A DNA stretch of 64,000 bases from Leucophora obtusa (GCA_949987735.1 OX465295.1:81603049-81667048), one strand, 5' to 3'; positions 37,106 through 48,990 are shown, numbered from the stretch's first letter. A program made the numbers and translations. The notes: generated from the letters alone by a model not told the origin.

Positions 37106-38339
37106 GGAGTGAGATCATAAAAATGTTAACACACATTTTTGCCTATAACTTTAGTTTAAAGCTTCTCATATTTTTTTTCGGCAGTTTACATTTTAAAAAT
37201 ATGTCAGTTAATAAATTAATTTACATCATGAGTTTTAGTTTACAATTTTTTACAGAATGGACGATGAAAAAAAATTGCCAAAGAAACTAATGTATGCCGC
37301 CAAACAGTTTCAAAAGTGGTAAAAAGGTATCTGGAACACCTAACAATTGAAAGGAAGCCGGGAACAGGAAAAACGACTGGTTATCATAACATTGGTAAGG
37401 CATATAAAGTTAAAAGCATCCTTACGAGAGCTCCTAACACATCTGACGGAAAAACAGCTCGGTTAGCCCAATGCTCGGACTTTTTTATACGTAAAGTGAA
37501 ACGTAAGGCAGGACTAAAGTCCTACAAAGTTCAAAAAATTACCGATAGAAACGCTTTTAAAATTTTGGAGGCCAAAACCAGAGCTCGAAAATTAAAATCA
37601 AATTTTATACAAAAATACAACTTTTGTGTAATGCACGACAAAACTTATGTCCTGGCTGATTTTTCGAAGCTCCCTGGTCAAGAATTTTATGTTTCCGATG
37701 TTCGAGGAAATGTTGCGGAAAAATTTAGGTCGAAAAAGCAAACGAAATTCCCTAAAAATTCCTAGTATGGCAAGCCATATGTAGCAGCGGCCAAAGAAGC
37801 CAGTCATTTGTGACATCTGGCTCTATAAACACCGAAATTTATATCAAGGAGTGTTTGCAGAAGAGACTTCTTCCATTTTTGAGTCAGCACAATGTATCCA
37901 CTTACTTTTGGCCCGATTTAAGATCTTGTCACTACAGCAAGAAAGCGCTGGAGTGGTATAATGATATTAATGTGGTTTTTGAACCAAGAGAGGCAAATCC
38001 ACCAAACTGCCCGGAACTCAGCCCAGTGGAGAGATATTGGGCTCTTGTTAAAATAGAATTAAAGGACACGAAAAAGGTCTCCCAGGACATGCAATATTTC
38101 AAACGCAGATGGACCACCTGTTCTAAAAAGGTGACAGAAACTACCATAAAAGCCTTAATGGGAGGGTTTCCGGAAAAAGTGGATAACTTTGTTCGTGGTG
38201 GTTAGAATTCCATGCGGTTTTTTTGTTTGATTTTGTATTAAATTTCATTTAATAAAAATTTGGTTTGAAGTCTTAAAATTCAGTGGTTTGTTTTTTTATT
38301 TAACTTTATGTGTGTTAACATTTTTATGATCTCACTCCT
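37106..38339 (+). mobile_element. DD37E Tc1/mariner-superfamily transposon, near-complete
   Basis: The 1234-bp element has TIRs of about 32 bp (AGGAGTGAGATCATAAAAAT, then GTTAACACACA) that are almost identical at both ends and is flanked by TA (37104-37105 and 38340-38341). It holds one transposase gene with only two small frame lesions, so it is among the youngest elements here. Confidence 0.93.
37257..38205 (+). pseudogene. DD37E transposase, broken by two frameshifts
   Basis: A likely start ATGGACGATG at 37259 is followed by an A8 run that is one base short for the downstream helix-turn-helix frame (KIAKETNVCRQTVSKVVK). The frame then stays open from 37316 to 37765. It holds the first catalytic Asp in CVMHDKTY (usually DDETY) and LPGQEFYVSDVRGNVAEKF. 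Near 37755 a one-base slip puts the remainder in another frame, open to the stop at 38203. That part has the second Asp in WPDLRSCHYSKKALEWY and the Glu in LSPVERYW. There are 37 residues between them, the DD37E spacing known from the ITmD37E group of insects. Confidence 0.9.
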
Positions 38340-38829
38340 TACTATTAGCCTAAGGAAATACATTCAGAAAAATTTAAGTTTTCTCTAGTGTGTAATTTTA
38401 GGGGTCGTCATGAAAATTTAAACATAAAACATATTTACATATAATAAAAAAATGTAACTGCCCAGCCAGCAATTTCGGAGCGCTATAAATAAGATTTTTA
38501 AATGGCTCATAGAAATGATTATTGTTTTTTTGAAAACACTCTTATTTTGGTTGAAAATATGAACCCTCAGAAAACAATCCAAAAAGTTGTCTCTACAATC
38601 TAAAAAGCTGTCTCAAAACGAGGGTTCATTTTTCGGACTTAAAGAAGATTCCAAAATTATTTAAATTTATGAAGAAAATTTCGATTTTACACCTTCTGTT
38701 TTGTGAGTCATTTCTGAGTACACAGGGGGCTTTTTTGGACGGACCACTTTCATAGGAAAAAGTGGAAAAATGTTTATGTTTTTGGAGCTCATTTCTGAGT
38801 CCCCGATTAAAAAAGTTTTGATATAACCA
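38340..38829. other. Weak CCCAGCCAGC start; otherwise unassigned
   Basis: CCCAGCCAGCAATTTCGG at about 38461 looks like a MITE end. TATGAACCCTC and GAGGGTTCAT form a weak inverted pair at about 38560 and 38620. I cannot define boundaries. Confidence 0.3.
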
Positions 38830-39370
38830 TATATTATTTTATGTAATTGCATATAGTAAGTTATAGTTACATATGGCCACATATGCTTATAAATTCAAGC
38901 AGATATACTTTTATATAGTCATATGTTAGATATTTTTTCCTCAAAGGTTTTAATATGGAGACATATGTGATTTTATATTATTACATACTGGCCAACATAT
39001 AATTGCATGTGCAATATATAAGTACATAAAGTAACATATTACAGATATAATTACGTATACGTTTATATATAATTTAGTATGACACTATACATAATAATAT
39101 AATACTATATGTGGAGCCATATAAGAAATATTTCATAATCTGTGTTAGATATGATTATATATGGACGAATAAGAACCCATATATAACTTAATATGGTTCC
39201 ATATCTACAATATTTCATGATTTCTTTAATATATAACAATATAACGTTCTTTATAACATCATCTATAATTATATATCATCCCACATAAGCAATTATTTCA
39301 AAGTGATTTTATATAAAACCGTATTATAATATATGTGGTTCTATGTTAACAATGATTTTGAACTAGTTTT
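38830..39370. repeat. Degenerate ATATGG/TATATAA short-repeat field
   Basis: Roughly 540 bp composed of variants of ACATATGGNNACATATNNTTATATAA with irregular spacing. It resembles the interior of the MITE at 49433-50015 and the repeat at 40290-40620, so it is probably the decayed inside of a similar element. Confidence 0.55.
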
Positions 39371-39394
39371 AGATTTAGTAATTACTAGGGATTG

Positions 39395-39560
39395 GCGCGT
39401 GACTAGAAATGTGAGTCACGTTATTCACACGTGATCGTGAGTAATAATTACTATACTCAAGTGATTCGTGCGTGAGTCTGAGAATATATAATTAGTGCTT
39501 GATTCGTACGTGAGCGGGAATAAGAATATATAACCCGTGCATGATTCGTATGTGAGTTTA
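39395..39560. repeat. About 44-bp tandem repeat, GTGATTCGTACGTGAG
   Basis: Units such as GTGATTCGTGCGTGAGTCTG followed by AGAATATATAATTAGTGC recur three to four times, with older copies to the left. A TAGGGATTGGCGCGTGAC start near 39388 would suit a hAT end, but no right end is found. Confidence 0.6.
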
Positions 39561-39654
39561 TTTTTTGCATCATATATTTTTAGTAATTTTTACTATTTTG
39601 TAATATTTTACTGCTTTTTTACTATTTTTCTTATATCTTGGTTGTATAACATAA

Positions 39655-40262
39655 TCCTATTAACTTCAAAATTTCAGTCTTATTAACTTTATGTTAAAAT
39701 TACTTAAAATAAAGAAAATTTTGTTCATGTTTAATGCACTGTCATGGTAAATCTGGATAAAAGTAATGGAAGATTTATCGAAATTATAGGATCTCCAGCA
39801 GACCTTTGGGTTAATCATTATATTTGGAAATTAATTACACATGCAATTACACAATTACATGTAATTGTAATTAAAAAAAAATAATTACAAGTAATTTGTA
39901 ATTGAAAATTTTCAATTATACATTACATATAATTGTAATTGAAAAAATGTAAATTACAATTACATTTTTTCGGAAAAGAAATAATGAGAAAAAGCCCAAC
40001 ATGACGTATTCTTTTATACTTATCCACGCCTATCCAACCTATCCCAGTCAGTTTTTTCTACAAAATTTTAACAAAAAACACTTTAATTCTAAATGTAATT
40101 GAAATTTGTAATTGAAATCACTTTCAATTACAATTACTTGTAATTGAAAATGTTCTATTACAGTTACATGAAATGTAATTGAGTTTTTTTTAATTTCACT
40201 TACATTTATTTGCAATTGTAATTAAAATTCCCCAGGTCTGATCTCCAGATATTGCATATCTT
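39655..40262. mobile_element. Foldback-arm fragment split by a hAT element
   Basis: 39655-39798 matches 10165-10320 (AAAATTTCAGT, TTAACTTT, ATGTTTAA, AATTATAGGAT). The match ends at the 8-bp duplication of the hAT element, and the second copy of that duplication resumes at 40241. It is the third copy of the foldback family. Confidence 0.65.
39799..40240. mobile_element. hAT-type element, 442 bp, TGTAATTGAAAATTTTC interior
   Basis: An exact 8-bp duplication ATCTCCAG (39791-39798 and 40241-40248) flanks the ends CAGACCTTTGGG and CCCCAGGTCTG. The interior is almost entirely permutations of GTAATTACAATTAC and TTGTAATTGAAA in both orientations, i.e. a palindromic short repeat. No transposase. Confidence 0.9.
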
Positions 40263-40289
40263 TTTTATTTAAAAGAACAATTTTTGTAT

Positions 40290-40620
40290 ATTGTTAGATG
40301 TGGTCATATATAATATGATCTAAAGTATAAGGTCAATTTTTAGATATAATTGTATCAAACTATGTCCACTTTTATAACATTTTATATAATTTTATATAAA
40401 AAGGTATAATTTGATGTAATTGGATGAGGACAAAATTCGGATACAATTGTATCGAATAGCATAAAATTGTATCAAATTGTACCAAATTGTATACAATTGT
40501 ATACAATTCGATACAATAAGATACAATAATATGTTCTCATTTTTCGGATATAATTATATCTAATTACATAAAAGATTATATATAATTAAATATAACTTCA
40601 TATGGCTCCATATCATTTTT
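40290..40620. repeat. GAGGACAAAATTCGG relative with ATACAATTGTAT repeats
   Basis: GATGAGGACAAAATTCGGAT at about 40423 matches the end of the element at 17910-18716. Short repeats of ATACAATTGTAT, AAATTGTATC and ATATAATTATAT surround it. No clear ends. Confidence 0.5.
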
Positions 40621-40649
40621 TTTACTTGGGTCATTAATGATCATCTTTG

Positions 40650-40846
40650 TTTGCTGGGTGTGTGAAAAGTACTTATTTAAACTAATACGAGTAAGTCATT
40701 ATTTTATATTTAGAAACAATGAATACAATAGGCCGTTATTAGGAAGTCATTATTTTATATTATAAAATAATTCAAAAGGTAATGATATATCATTTTTGGT
40801 AATGCAGATAGTAATGAGGTGTCATTACCAATATTTTGCTGGGGAT
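40650..40846. mobile_element. CCCAGCAAAATATTGGTAATG-type MITE
   Basis: The right end CATTACCAATATTTTGCTGG plus GG (ending about 40843) is the complement of the start at 19648. GCTGGGTG near 40656 marks the possible other side. GGTAATGATATATCATTTTT inside is shared with the CCCAGTGTAGAAA elements. Confidence 0.5.
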
Positions 40847-41423
40847 ATTTCGTTTAGGCTCTTGTGCTGCTAAGGAAAGTAATAAGTATAAACATTTACT
40901 TGCTAGTCCTAGTTATTACCTCTTTTTAGCGTACTACTTATTGTCCTGTTTTACAAATTATAGATATTACATTAGTTCATTTATATGGTATTTCTTTAAA
41001 TCCCTTATTTTCTTTGGGATTAAAATCTTTAAATTATATAAATTTTCTAAACATATACTGCTCACTGCCCAATAAAAATGCACACTTAAACAAACTTCAA
41101 ATGTGTGTGTAGAAACATATTCTTTTTAATAATAAACTGCCATACAAGTATTTTGGCAACTATTATATTATATACCCTACAATAAGCAATGGTAGCAAAA
41201 AGGAAGGTATCCTTGAAGTCGTGATTAGATATGTAAAAGGTTTTTTAATTAGTCATGGTCATTAGTGTAACATAGTTCGGAGACATAGCCAAAAATGTGC
41301 CCAAACTATGCTTTATATGAGTCAGAAATGTCTTGATACTATGCGCAGGATCTAGGAAGAGTTTGAGGACAATCCCCAAACTAACCAAATGTCTCCATAC
41401 TAAACACTTGATCGAAAAAATGT
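40847..41423. other. No gene recognised
   Basis: The frame at 40836-41075 is hydrophobic and AT-driven, with no family resemblance. Around 41266-41400 short repeats of CCAAAC and ATGTCTC may belong to the element carrying the tRNA-like module at 41424. Confidence 0.35.
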
Positions 41424-41475
41424 CTGTTTGGACTGTTACACATAAGGTTGCGGGTTTGATCCCCGGCGAAGGCAA
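41424..41475 (+). ncRNA. tRNA-like T-arm and B-box
   Basis: GGTTGCGGGTTTGATCCCCG is a textbook T-arm with B-box, followed by GCGAAGGCA. The preceding part (TTGGACTGTTACACATAA) lacks an A-box. It is the same half-tRNA arrangement as at 27316, 58853 and 63852. Confidence 0.45.
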
Positions 41476-41733
41476 CATCAATTTAAAAAAATTTGTTATG
41501 TTTTTACATTTTAAAAACGTGGGTTTTGGTGTTTATCTTGTTTTTGATAGTAAAGATTATACACTTATTTATTAAACACTTTGTTACATACGACTGTTTA
41601 GAAAATAAACAAGTTTACCAACGATTTTTAATACAACGATTTACTAAAGCCCGAATGAAACACACAATCGCTAATAATCAACTAACTAAATGTGATACGG
41701 CATCCTGATATAGTGTATCGACCGTTGTTTTAG

Positions 41734-43304
41734 AACACTCATACAAATAAGTCCGTAAAAATAGCAGAAAAAGTTACTTAAAATTAGTTAAAAATGATGC
41801 TGCAGAAAAAACTTCTAATATACAGCAAAAAAAACTGTTAAATTTACAGAATTTTAGTAATATTTGAGCTAAATTGTTGTTAATTGCATATAACAATTTA
41901 ACCTGCTAAAATTAGCAAAAAAAATTGCTGAAAATAGTTTAATAAAATAGCAAAAAAATAACTTTTAAATTTACAGAATTTTAGTAATATTTGAGCTAAA
42001 TTTTTGTTAATTGAAATAACAATTTAACTTGCTGAAATCAGCAAAAAAATTGCTTAATAATAGTAGAATGAAAATATCAAAAAAAAACTGTTAAATCTAC
42101 AAAATTTTTGCTAAAATTTTCTGAAATCAACAAAACTTTTGCAGATTACTAGTGGACTGGAAAAAGTTAAAAAAGGAGCAAATGAAATGAAAATTAATAA
42201 ATAAAAAATAAATGTGTATTTCAAAACATACTTGGGACCAGTTTATTGAATGTGTCAATTGATTGAAATTTTTTCAATTGGCATTGTTCAATGCAGAAAT
42301 GCCCATTTATAATTGATGAAAGAAGTATTTGTTTTCATGTTTTAATAAAAGAATAAATTAAGAAAAAAAAAATTAAAAATTCGCGTATATTTTTTTTATA
42401 TTACAATGCTTTTCTTCAATTATGTGTACATTTCATTACCATTATTTTCATCAATGCAAATTGAAAAAAATTTCATTGGCTTGAATGGTGATGAAATTTG
42501 TTGGCATTGACATTGAGATAAGGAATGATTTTTTGTAAAAGTGGTAATATTTATAGACAATAATATGTTAACCATAACAAAATGTATTTCAGAGACCCTT
42601 CTTTTGATTTTCATTGTTTGCTGATCGGATATGTACTTCCGAATTTATTTGAGTTTTCAAGGTGTGGCCGATTAAAAATATCATATTCTTTAAATAAGCT
42701 TAAAATTCACAATATTTTGGGGGAAAAAATTAGGGTCATCGCCGTAAACTCCACTTGCTCCCCAGAGATACTTTTAATCAACATTTTCATATTAAAATGG
42801 TTCGTCCAAAATAAACCTCGATCTTAGAAAATTAGTGTATTACAATAAATAGAAACTTTTCTCATTAATTTTAATAATTTAGATATTTTATGAGTAGGAC
42901 AAATTTTCAACCATTTCAATTTAGTTTTATTTAAAAACTTTTTGCATTATTTTTGGCGAGTTAAAAATATGCAGTAATTTTTATGAGTCATTTAACATTC
43001 TGTTTATAAGCCCTCCAAAATTGGTGGTTTAGTTTACAAAAAATTTATAAAATTAGCAAATCTTCTGTTAAAAATTAGTAACTAAAATTCAGCAAAATAC
43101 TGTAAAGTTAGCAAATTTATTGTTAAAAATTAGTAACTAAATTCAGCAAAAAAAAATAGCAAAAAAATTTGTAAGTTAGTAATGTGGAGGTAGCAAAAAC
43201 ATTAACTAAAAATTAAATTTTAACTAAAAATTAGTTAAAAATTTGTTAAGTTGAAGTACTAACAGTTTTACTAATTTTTCTACAAACTTATTTCTATGAG
43301 TGTA
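41734..43304. mobile_element. TACACTCATA-family element, about 1.57 kb
   Basis: ACACTCATACAAATAAGT with CCGTA after it (41735) and the complement ACACTCATAGAAATAAGT with TTGTA (ending 43304) form TIRs. The subterminal regions are GCTAAAATTAGCAAAAAAATTGCT-type repeats. The middle (42240-42840) differs and includes inverted AATTGAAAAAATTTCAATTG-like words and a slightly GC-richer segment at 42575-42830 that could be a second insertion. No transposase. Confidence 0.7.
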
Positions 43305-44458
43305 CTAGAAAATCCCAGTGATACTCAAACCATTGCATTGCAATGTTGTTAAATGAATAAGTGTTAATAGTGTATAATATGGCCGATCTTGACCAACATA
43401 ATTTCTATACATCTTTTATATTCCACTGTTCATCCTAAGTTTGGTAACATTTTATACACAACAATAGAGTCATACATTAAGAAGGAAAAAATATAAGTAT
43501 GTTGGTATTAAGTGCAATGTGGTGCATAGCATAAGAAAAACTACTTCATTGTATGTGCTGCATCAGAATAATAAAAAACCATGTTGAGGACAGTTTGTGT
43601 CGCCAAAACACCACATATTTCATGTGGGGATTTTGTTGTTTCTTGCTTTCCAATAAACTTTTTCTATACTAAGTAATATGGAATAGTTTTGTTAGTTTAT
43701 GGATTGTTGCATTTCTACTAAATTTTGGCGTCTTTGGATTTTCTTAGCAATTGTATTATTTTAACTTCTTTGAAACATAATTCCAACAATAAAAAGTTTT
43801 TATGGGAAATTCACATTTTAATTCTAGTATATGTACCTAAGTATATTCTGTTCTAAAGTGCTAGAAGCAGTTTGTTGTTGTAGGCTTCTTTTTGCTCAAA
43901 GTGTTTAGAACGGAAGTGAAATGTGTCACAACTGTTTACATTAGTGACGTTTAGAGGATATAAAACCTACATACATATAAACAAATGCAACAAATCTTTA
44001 TGCATTTTCCTGGTAGTTTTTATACTTTTTTGTTATTTTTTCGCATGCATCCACACATTATCCTTTCAGATGGTGCTACATATGCAGTATTCAATATAAT
44101 TTTGTCGTTTTTATTCTTTGTTGTCATTTGTGTCTTTTCCTATAGTTTTGTTCTATTTTTGTTCACACGATATGTGTCTCTTTATTTACAGTTACTTGTA
44201 CTACGTATTATTCTAATATACCTAAGTCCACTTGATTGCTATTGCTGTTATTTCAAATATAAGATGCTTAAACTTGCATTTGGCTTAAAATGCTTTACAA
44301 AAAGCCTTTCATGCGAAAACAGCTTTTATGCTTAATGGCTGTTATTTGTGAAATTCACTGTAAAATTGTTGTCATAATAAAATAGAAAAATTTGTGTATT
44401 AAGAGAACAGAGTTATAAAAAAATATATTCAATTTTCTAATTTGATTTGTATTGTATA
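43305..44458. other. Low-repeat interval, no gene recognised
   Basis: No TIRs or family repeats seen. The 116-codon plus-strand frame at 43985-44335 is a run of F, L, I, V and Y from AT-rich DNA with no domain, so I do not call it a gene. Confidence 0.4.
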
Positions 44459-45127
44459 CCCAGTGTAGAAAATCATTACCAGATATGTGGTTATGTAACT
44501 ACATACTTGGTAATGGTAAGTAGTTACTTTTGTTATTACATTTCTTATTACCTTTATATGGCGATGTCGCGAAAAATAATGAGTTGTCGTTACACACCAG
44601 CATACGAAAAATCAAAAAATATATCCTTACCTATGTGCTTACCAGTATTGACAAAAATAATGAGTCTAAAAATAGATTTTCTAAAAAATAAATTATATAA
44701 AAAAAAATATTTTTTATTGTATTTTTTTTTAAATAATTTTTTTTCATAATGCGGGAATCGAACCTGGGTCTACAGATTCCTAGTCAACATCTCTACCATC
44801 TGAGCTATATCGACATGTAATATTTAATAGATAAAAACACAATTGATCTGCTGCACACAAGTAAACTTACTCGCCAACATACAAAAAATCAAAAAATATG
44901 TGGTTACATATATCCTTACCAGTGTTTAAAAAATATTGAGTCTAAAAATAGATTTCAAAAAATTTTCAAAAAAATCTAAAAAATTATTTTCTATTTGAAA
45001 TAATGATAAAAATAAGTAATTATCAGTAACTCATTATTATATGTTTTAAAATAATACAGAAGGTAAGTGGGTGTCATTACTGGTAGTCCAAAAAATAATG
45101 ATATGTCATTACCGTTTCTACACTGGG
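44459..45127 (-). mobile_element. CCCAGTGTAGAAA element, copy 2 (inverted)
   Basis: This 669-bp copy has the ends CCCAGTGTAGAAAATCATTA and AACCGTTTC-type, i.e. GTTTCTACACTGGG. TA flanks it on both sides (44457-44458 and 45128-45129). It is in opposite orientation to copy 3, 460 bp away. The tRNA-like module is on the minus strand. The frame at 44447-44749 appears in all copies because they are homologous; it has no start or function I can support. Confidence 0.88.
44751..44813 (-). ncRNA. tRNA-like module in copy 2
   Basis: On the minus strand: TCGATATAGCTCAGATGGTA, GAGATGTTGACTAGGAATC, then CAGGTTCGATTCCCGC. The A- and B-boxes are intact. The would-be anticodon is AGG where copies 1 and 3 have GGC, so the loop is free to drift while the box motifs are kept. 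Confidence 0.7.
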
Positions 45128-45587
45128 TAATTAACATTAGTTCTTTTTTCAGCCAACTATTATTTTTTTTATGATTTTGTTGCATGAAAATAAAATATGA
45201 TATTTTTTCCAAATTAAACCTACACAGAAAAAACAGTAGGCACCAACTTTTGTAAAAGCAATCACATTTTCTCTTAAATTGAAATTTTATTCCCAACAAT
45301 TTTTTTGTTTGAAATTTTTGTAACTCGTTTGTAAATTGTTATCTTTCATATAAAAATTGTTTAAAAATAAAAATTCAAAGTTACAAAAAACAAATTTTTT
45401 TTTGGAATTACAAATTTCTTTGTTGGTGCCTTTTTAAAAAGTTTTTTTTTTTTGTATTTACAAATTTGGTATGAGAAAGTTGTTTAAAAATTTAATTAGA
45501 ATTTTGTAAATTTGTTCTGCGTATAACGTGACACTGTGAACCTCTAAGGCTATATTTTTTGTATATAGAAATAATTTAATTAAAGAA
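45128..45587. other. Spacer between inverted element copies
   Basis: AT-rich, with AAAAATTTGTTT-like words in both orientations at 45230-45500 (CAACTTTTGTAAA against TTTACAAATTTG), possibly an older foldback. No gene. Confidence 0.35.
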
Positions 45588-46260
45588 CCCAGTGTAGAAA
45601 CGGTAATGACATATCATTATTTTTTGGACTACCAGTAATGACACCCACTTTCCTTCTGTATTATTTTAAAACATATAATAATGAGTTACTGATAATTACT
45701 TATTTTTATCATTATTTCAAATAGAAAATAATTTTTAAGATTTTTTTGAAAATTTTTTGAAATCTATTTTTAGACTCAATATTTTTTAAAGACTGGTAAG
45801 GATATATGTAACCACATATTTTTTGATTTTTTGTAAGTTGGCGAGTAAGCTTACTTGTGTGCAGGAGGTCAAGTATGTTTTTATCTATTAAATATTACAT
45901 GTCGATATAGCTCAGATGGTAGAGCTATTGACTGGCAATCTGTAGACCCAGGTTCGATTCCTGCACCAGGAAATTTTATTTAAAAAAAAAATACAATAAA
46001 AAATATATATATTATATTTTATATAATTTATTTTTTTGAAAATCTATTTTTAGACTCATTATTTTTGTCAGTACTGGTAAGCAAATAGGTAACCACATAT
46101 TTTTTGATTTTTCGTATGCTAGTGTGTAACCATAACTCATTATTTTTCGCGACATCGCCATATAAAGGTAATAAGAAATGTAATAACAAAAGTAACTAGT
46201 TACCATTACCAAGTATGTAGTTACATAACCACATATCTGGTAATGATTTTCTACACTGGG
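45588..46260 (+). mobile_element. CCCAGTGTAGAAA element, copy 3
   Basis: This 673-bp copy has both TIRs intact. The tRNA-like module is at 45902-45970. The two direct repeats around it are clear here: about 45757-45852 and 46036-46135 both read AAATCTATTTTTAGACTCA, then CTGGTAAG, then CCACATATTTTTTGATTTTT. Confidence 0.88.
45902..45970 (+). ncRNA. tRNA-like module in copy 3
   Basis: Identical to the module of copy 1 over the A-box, loop CTGGCAA and B-box, and different only near the 3' end (CCTGCACCAGG against CCCGCACCAGA). Conservation of this 69-bp block is stronger than that of the AT-rich flanks. This may reflect either function or a recent common source. Confidence 0.72.
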
Positions 46261-48690
46261 ATAATTTATTATAGTTGGTTGTTGTCGTTGCCAAGCTGGA
46301 GTGGATAAATAAAAAGTACTTAGCAAATGCAAAAGGCGTAATAAAATCGTAGCATATTTTACCGATGTACAAAATATATCTAAAGAAAAAATTCATTAAA
46401 TTAAAAAATTTCTTAAAAAAAAGTTTCTAAAAAATTAATATGATTTATAAAAAAAATTTCATAGTCCAAAATTAATAATAAAAAATTAATTTAACAAAAA
46501 AAAAAAAAAAATTATAAAAGATTATTCTCTCAGAAAATGACGATATTTTATAAAGAAAATTTAAAAAAGTTAAATACTATTGCACAATTTCATAAATATA
46601 AAGAACATTTTCATTAAATTTATGAAGATCTAATTTGTGAAATTCAATTAATTTTTTTAATGAAATTATGAAATTTTATGAAAGAAAAGTTATGAAAAAT
46701 TTCATAATATTAATTAAATATTATATACATAATGCAATTCTTCATTGGTTCTACGAAAAAATGTTTATGAAATTATGTCATTAATATCATGAAGGATAAT
46801 TTTCTCAGTGTAGATGGCACAACCAGTGTATCCGAAGTTTTAAAGATGGCGCTATTTCTTTCCCTACAGATTTAAAATGGCCCATTGGCGAAATGGACTT
46901 TATTGGGACCTTGAAACCTTGGAAATTTTGAATAAAAAATTTTGCACTTCATAAAACGGTCAATAACTCGAAAACGAAGCGAGTTAGAGCAAAACGAACA
47001 AAATTGTTTTCCTTTAGAGTGCCTTACATGTCTTAAGATGATATGGACTAGGCCCAGGGAGGGTCCCGAGACCCGAAATTTTAATAAATTCAGTATAATT
47101 ACAAATAAAACTGTGGTTTTATAAATTTTTTACTTAAATTTAGATTTGATAAATTTTTTTAAAAAAAAGGATTTTAAAATCAACAAATTTTATTTTAAGC
47201 AAAAAAAAAAAAAAAAACAGAAATAAATTTTGCTAAAGTATACAAATTTGTCTGTTCAGCCAACAGACATATTATTTTGAGTATATTAAAAATAGTATTA
47301 TTAAAATTATTGAAAAATTCTAAATTCTATGAAAGAAAAGAAACCGACGTTATCTTAAAATTAGGCTAGGAAACAAAAACTAGAGCGAATATTTGAAATA
47401 AGCGAATTCACTTTTTCGCTACAGAGTTTGTTTGACTGAATAGTTTTTGACCAATCGTTGTGAAAACATAAACCTTTGCATAACAAATAAATTGCTTCTG
47501 TTTTTGTAGCATTGTTGCGCCTCGTAGCGCAAAAATTTTGGTTAAAATTTAAAAATTTAACACACTGCTTCCAAACGAGTTTGGAGTTTTCCTAATTTTT
47601 AAATTTGTATTATTTCCATAAAAAAAACTCTATACAAAATAAAGATAATATTTTGAAAATATTTAAAACACAATTTGGACCACTTGTTAAAATTTTTATA
47701 TGGCAATCCCGGTGTAAATATTTTAATTACAGTGAATAACTTTAAGAGTAGAAATTTCAAGTTTTGTATAAAAATTAAAAAACAGACATATACAAATTTG
47801 GTAATATGCTAGATTTAATTTATTTCTCGTTTTAATTTTCTAGTCTGTAAGGAATTTTGTTTGTTCCATAGACACAAATAAATAATTAAATTTTTCAATA
47901 TTCTCATAAACTCTGAAACTCTTCTAATAAAATCAGTTTAGGAAATTTAGCAAGCGGGCATTTCATATATTTTTTCCTAATTAACGAAAATAAATTGCCA
48001 AAATGTAAAAAATGCTTTTTTGTATTGTGGGCCAATAATTTTTTTGAAATTTGTATTGCACATGATGGGAAACGCCATAAATAACATTATCAGTTGAAAT
48101 CCAAATCGTTTCTCTGATGTGGAGGTTTTCAAATGCACCCAAGGGTAGTGTATCCACATGGATACAATATAGCTAAAGCGTTAACATGCTTATTTGGATT
48201 TGTGGTTGGAATGAAATGTATTTTTTTTTTCTTCAAACCATTTTAGTAAAAATGGAATTAGCTTTTACTAAACATTTTTTGATATTAAATTAAATGAGCC
48301 CAACTAAGGAAATAATTCCAAAATTTGTATTATTATAAGACTTAAGATTTAAATTATAGAATGCATTATTTTAAAGTTCATTAAAGTGCATATGTATTTA
48401 AGCATGCATAAAGGGATTTACGCTTGAACATTTTGTATTTATTTAAACATATTTTTTTTCTATTCAATTCTTATTTAATACTATTGTATGTATGGGTTCC
48501 TGTTTGATCATATACGAGTTCTATGTTATGAGTATTAGGGTGGTAATGAAAACTCAAATTTGGATTTTCGCTGGCACCCGGGGAGGTGCCAGTTGGCATT
48601 TGGCCGCTTCTGAATCAACACAAAAAACAAAAGACAAATTAAATAATTAAAGCCAGGCATGCTTATTATATGTTATTGATATTGGGACGG
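46261..48690. other. AT-rich DNA, no gene recognised
   Basis: From 46380 to 46800 the sequence is rich in TTCATAAATTTATGAA-like words, probably a decayed element ending in TTTTCTCAGTGTAG. From 46810 to 47090 a locally less AT-rich stretch (AAAGATGGCGCTATTTCTTT, AGGCCCAGGGAGGGTCCCGA) is unidentified. The rest to 48690 shows nothing I can support. Confidence 0.35.
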
Positions 48691-48699
48691 TTCGGTGTT

Positions 48700-48990
48700 A
48701 CGAAATATAGACTGCCCGATAGGTTAGATATTCTTGGTCCAGGGATACGAACCTGGGATTCCAGATTGACGGTCATCTTAGATTTCTCGACATATTATAT
48801 TTCATAGATAAAAACAAGTATGTTTTATCGCCAACATACAAAAAATCAAAAAATATGTAGTTGCATATGTACCTACATACCAGTGTTGAAAAATACTCGT
48901 ATTGAGTCTAAAAATAGATTCCAAAAAAGTTTACGAAAAAATCTAGAACATTTGAAATAATTATAAATATAAGTCATTATTGGTAATTAA
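48700..48990 (-). mobile_element. Decayed CCCAGTGTAGAAA-type fragment with tRNA-like part
   Basis: It matches the 44760-45000 part of copy 2: tRNA-like stretch, then ATAAAAACAAGTATG, CGCCAACATACAAAAAATCA, CAGTGTTGAAAAAT and GAGTCTAAAAATAGATT. No TIR is preserved. Confidence 0.65.
48734..48790 (-). ncRNA. Degenerate tRNA-like module
   Basis: Minus strand: CAGGTTCGTATCCCTGGACC keeps the B-box with a perfect short stem (CCAGG/CCTGG region). The A-box (TCGAGAAATCTAAGATG) is lost. It sits where the intact copies have their module. Confidence 0.5.

Noticed and set aside
43985..44335. 116-codon frame rich in F, L, I, V and Y as a membrane protein
   Set aside because: Composition is what AT-rich DNA gives by chance. 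There is no domain, no codon bias and no splice context.
44447..46332. Similar frames (IMSLKIDFLKNKLYK, YVTTYLVM) in three places as a conserved small protein
   Set aside because: They are homologous only because they lie in copies of the same CCCAGTGTAGAAA element. Starts and ends differ and no function is visible.
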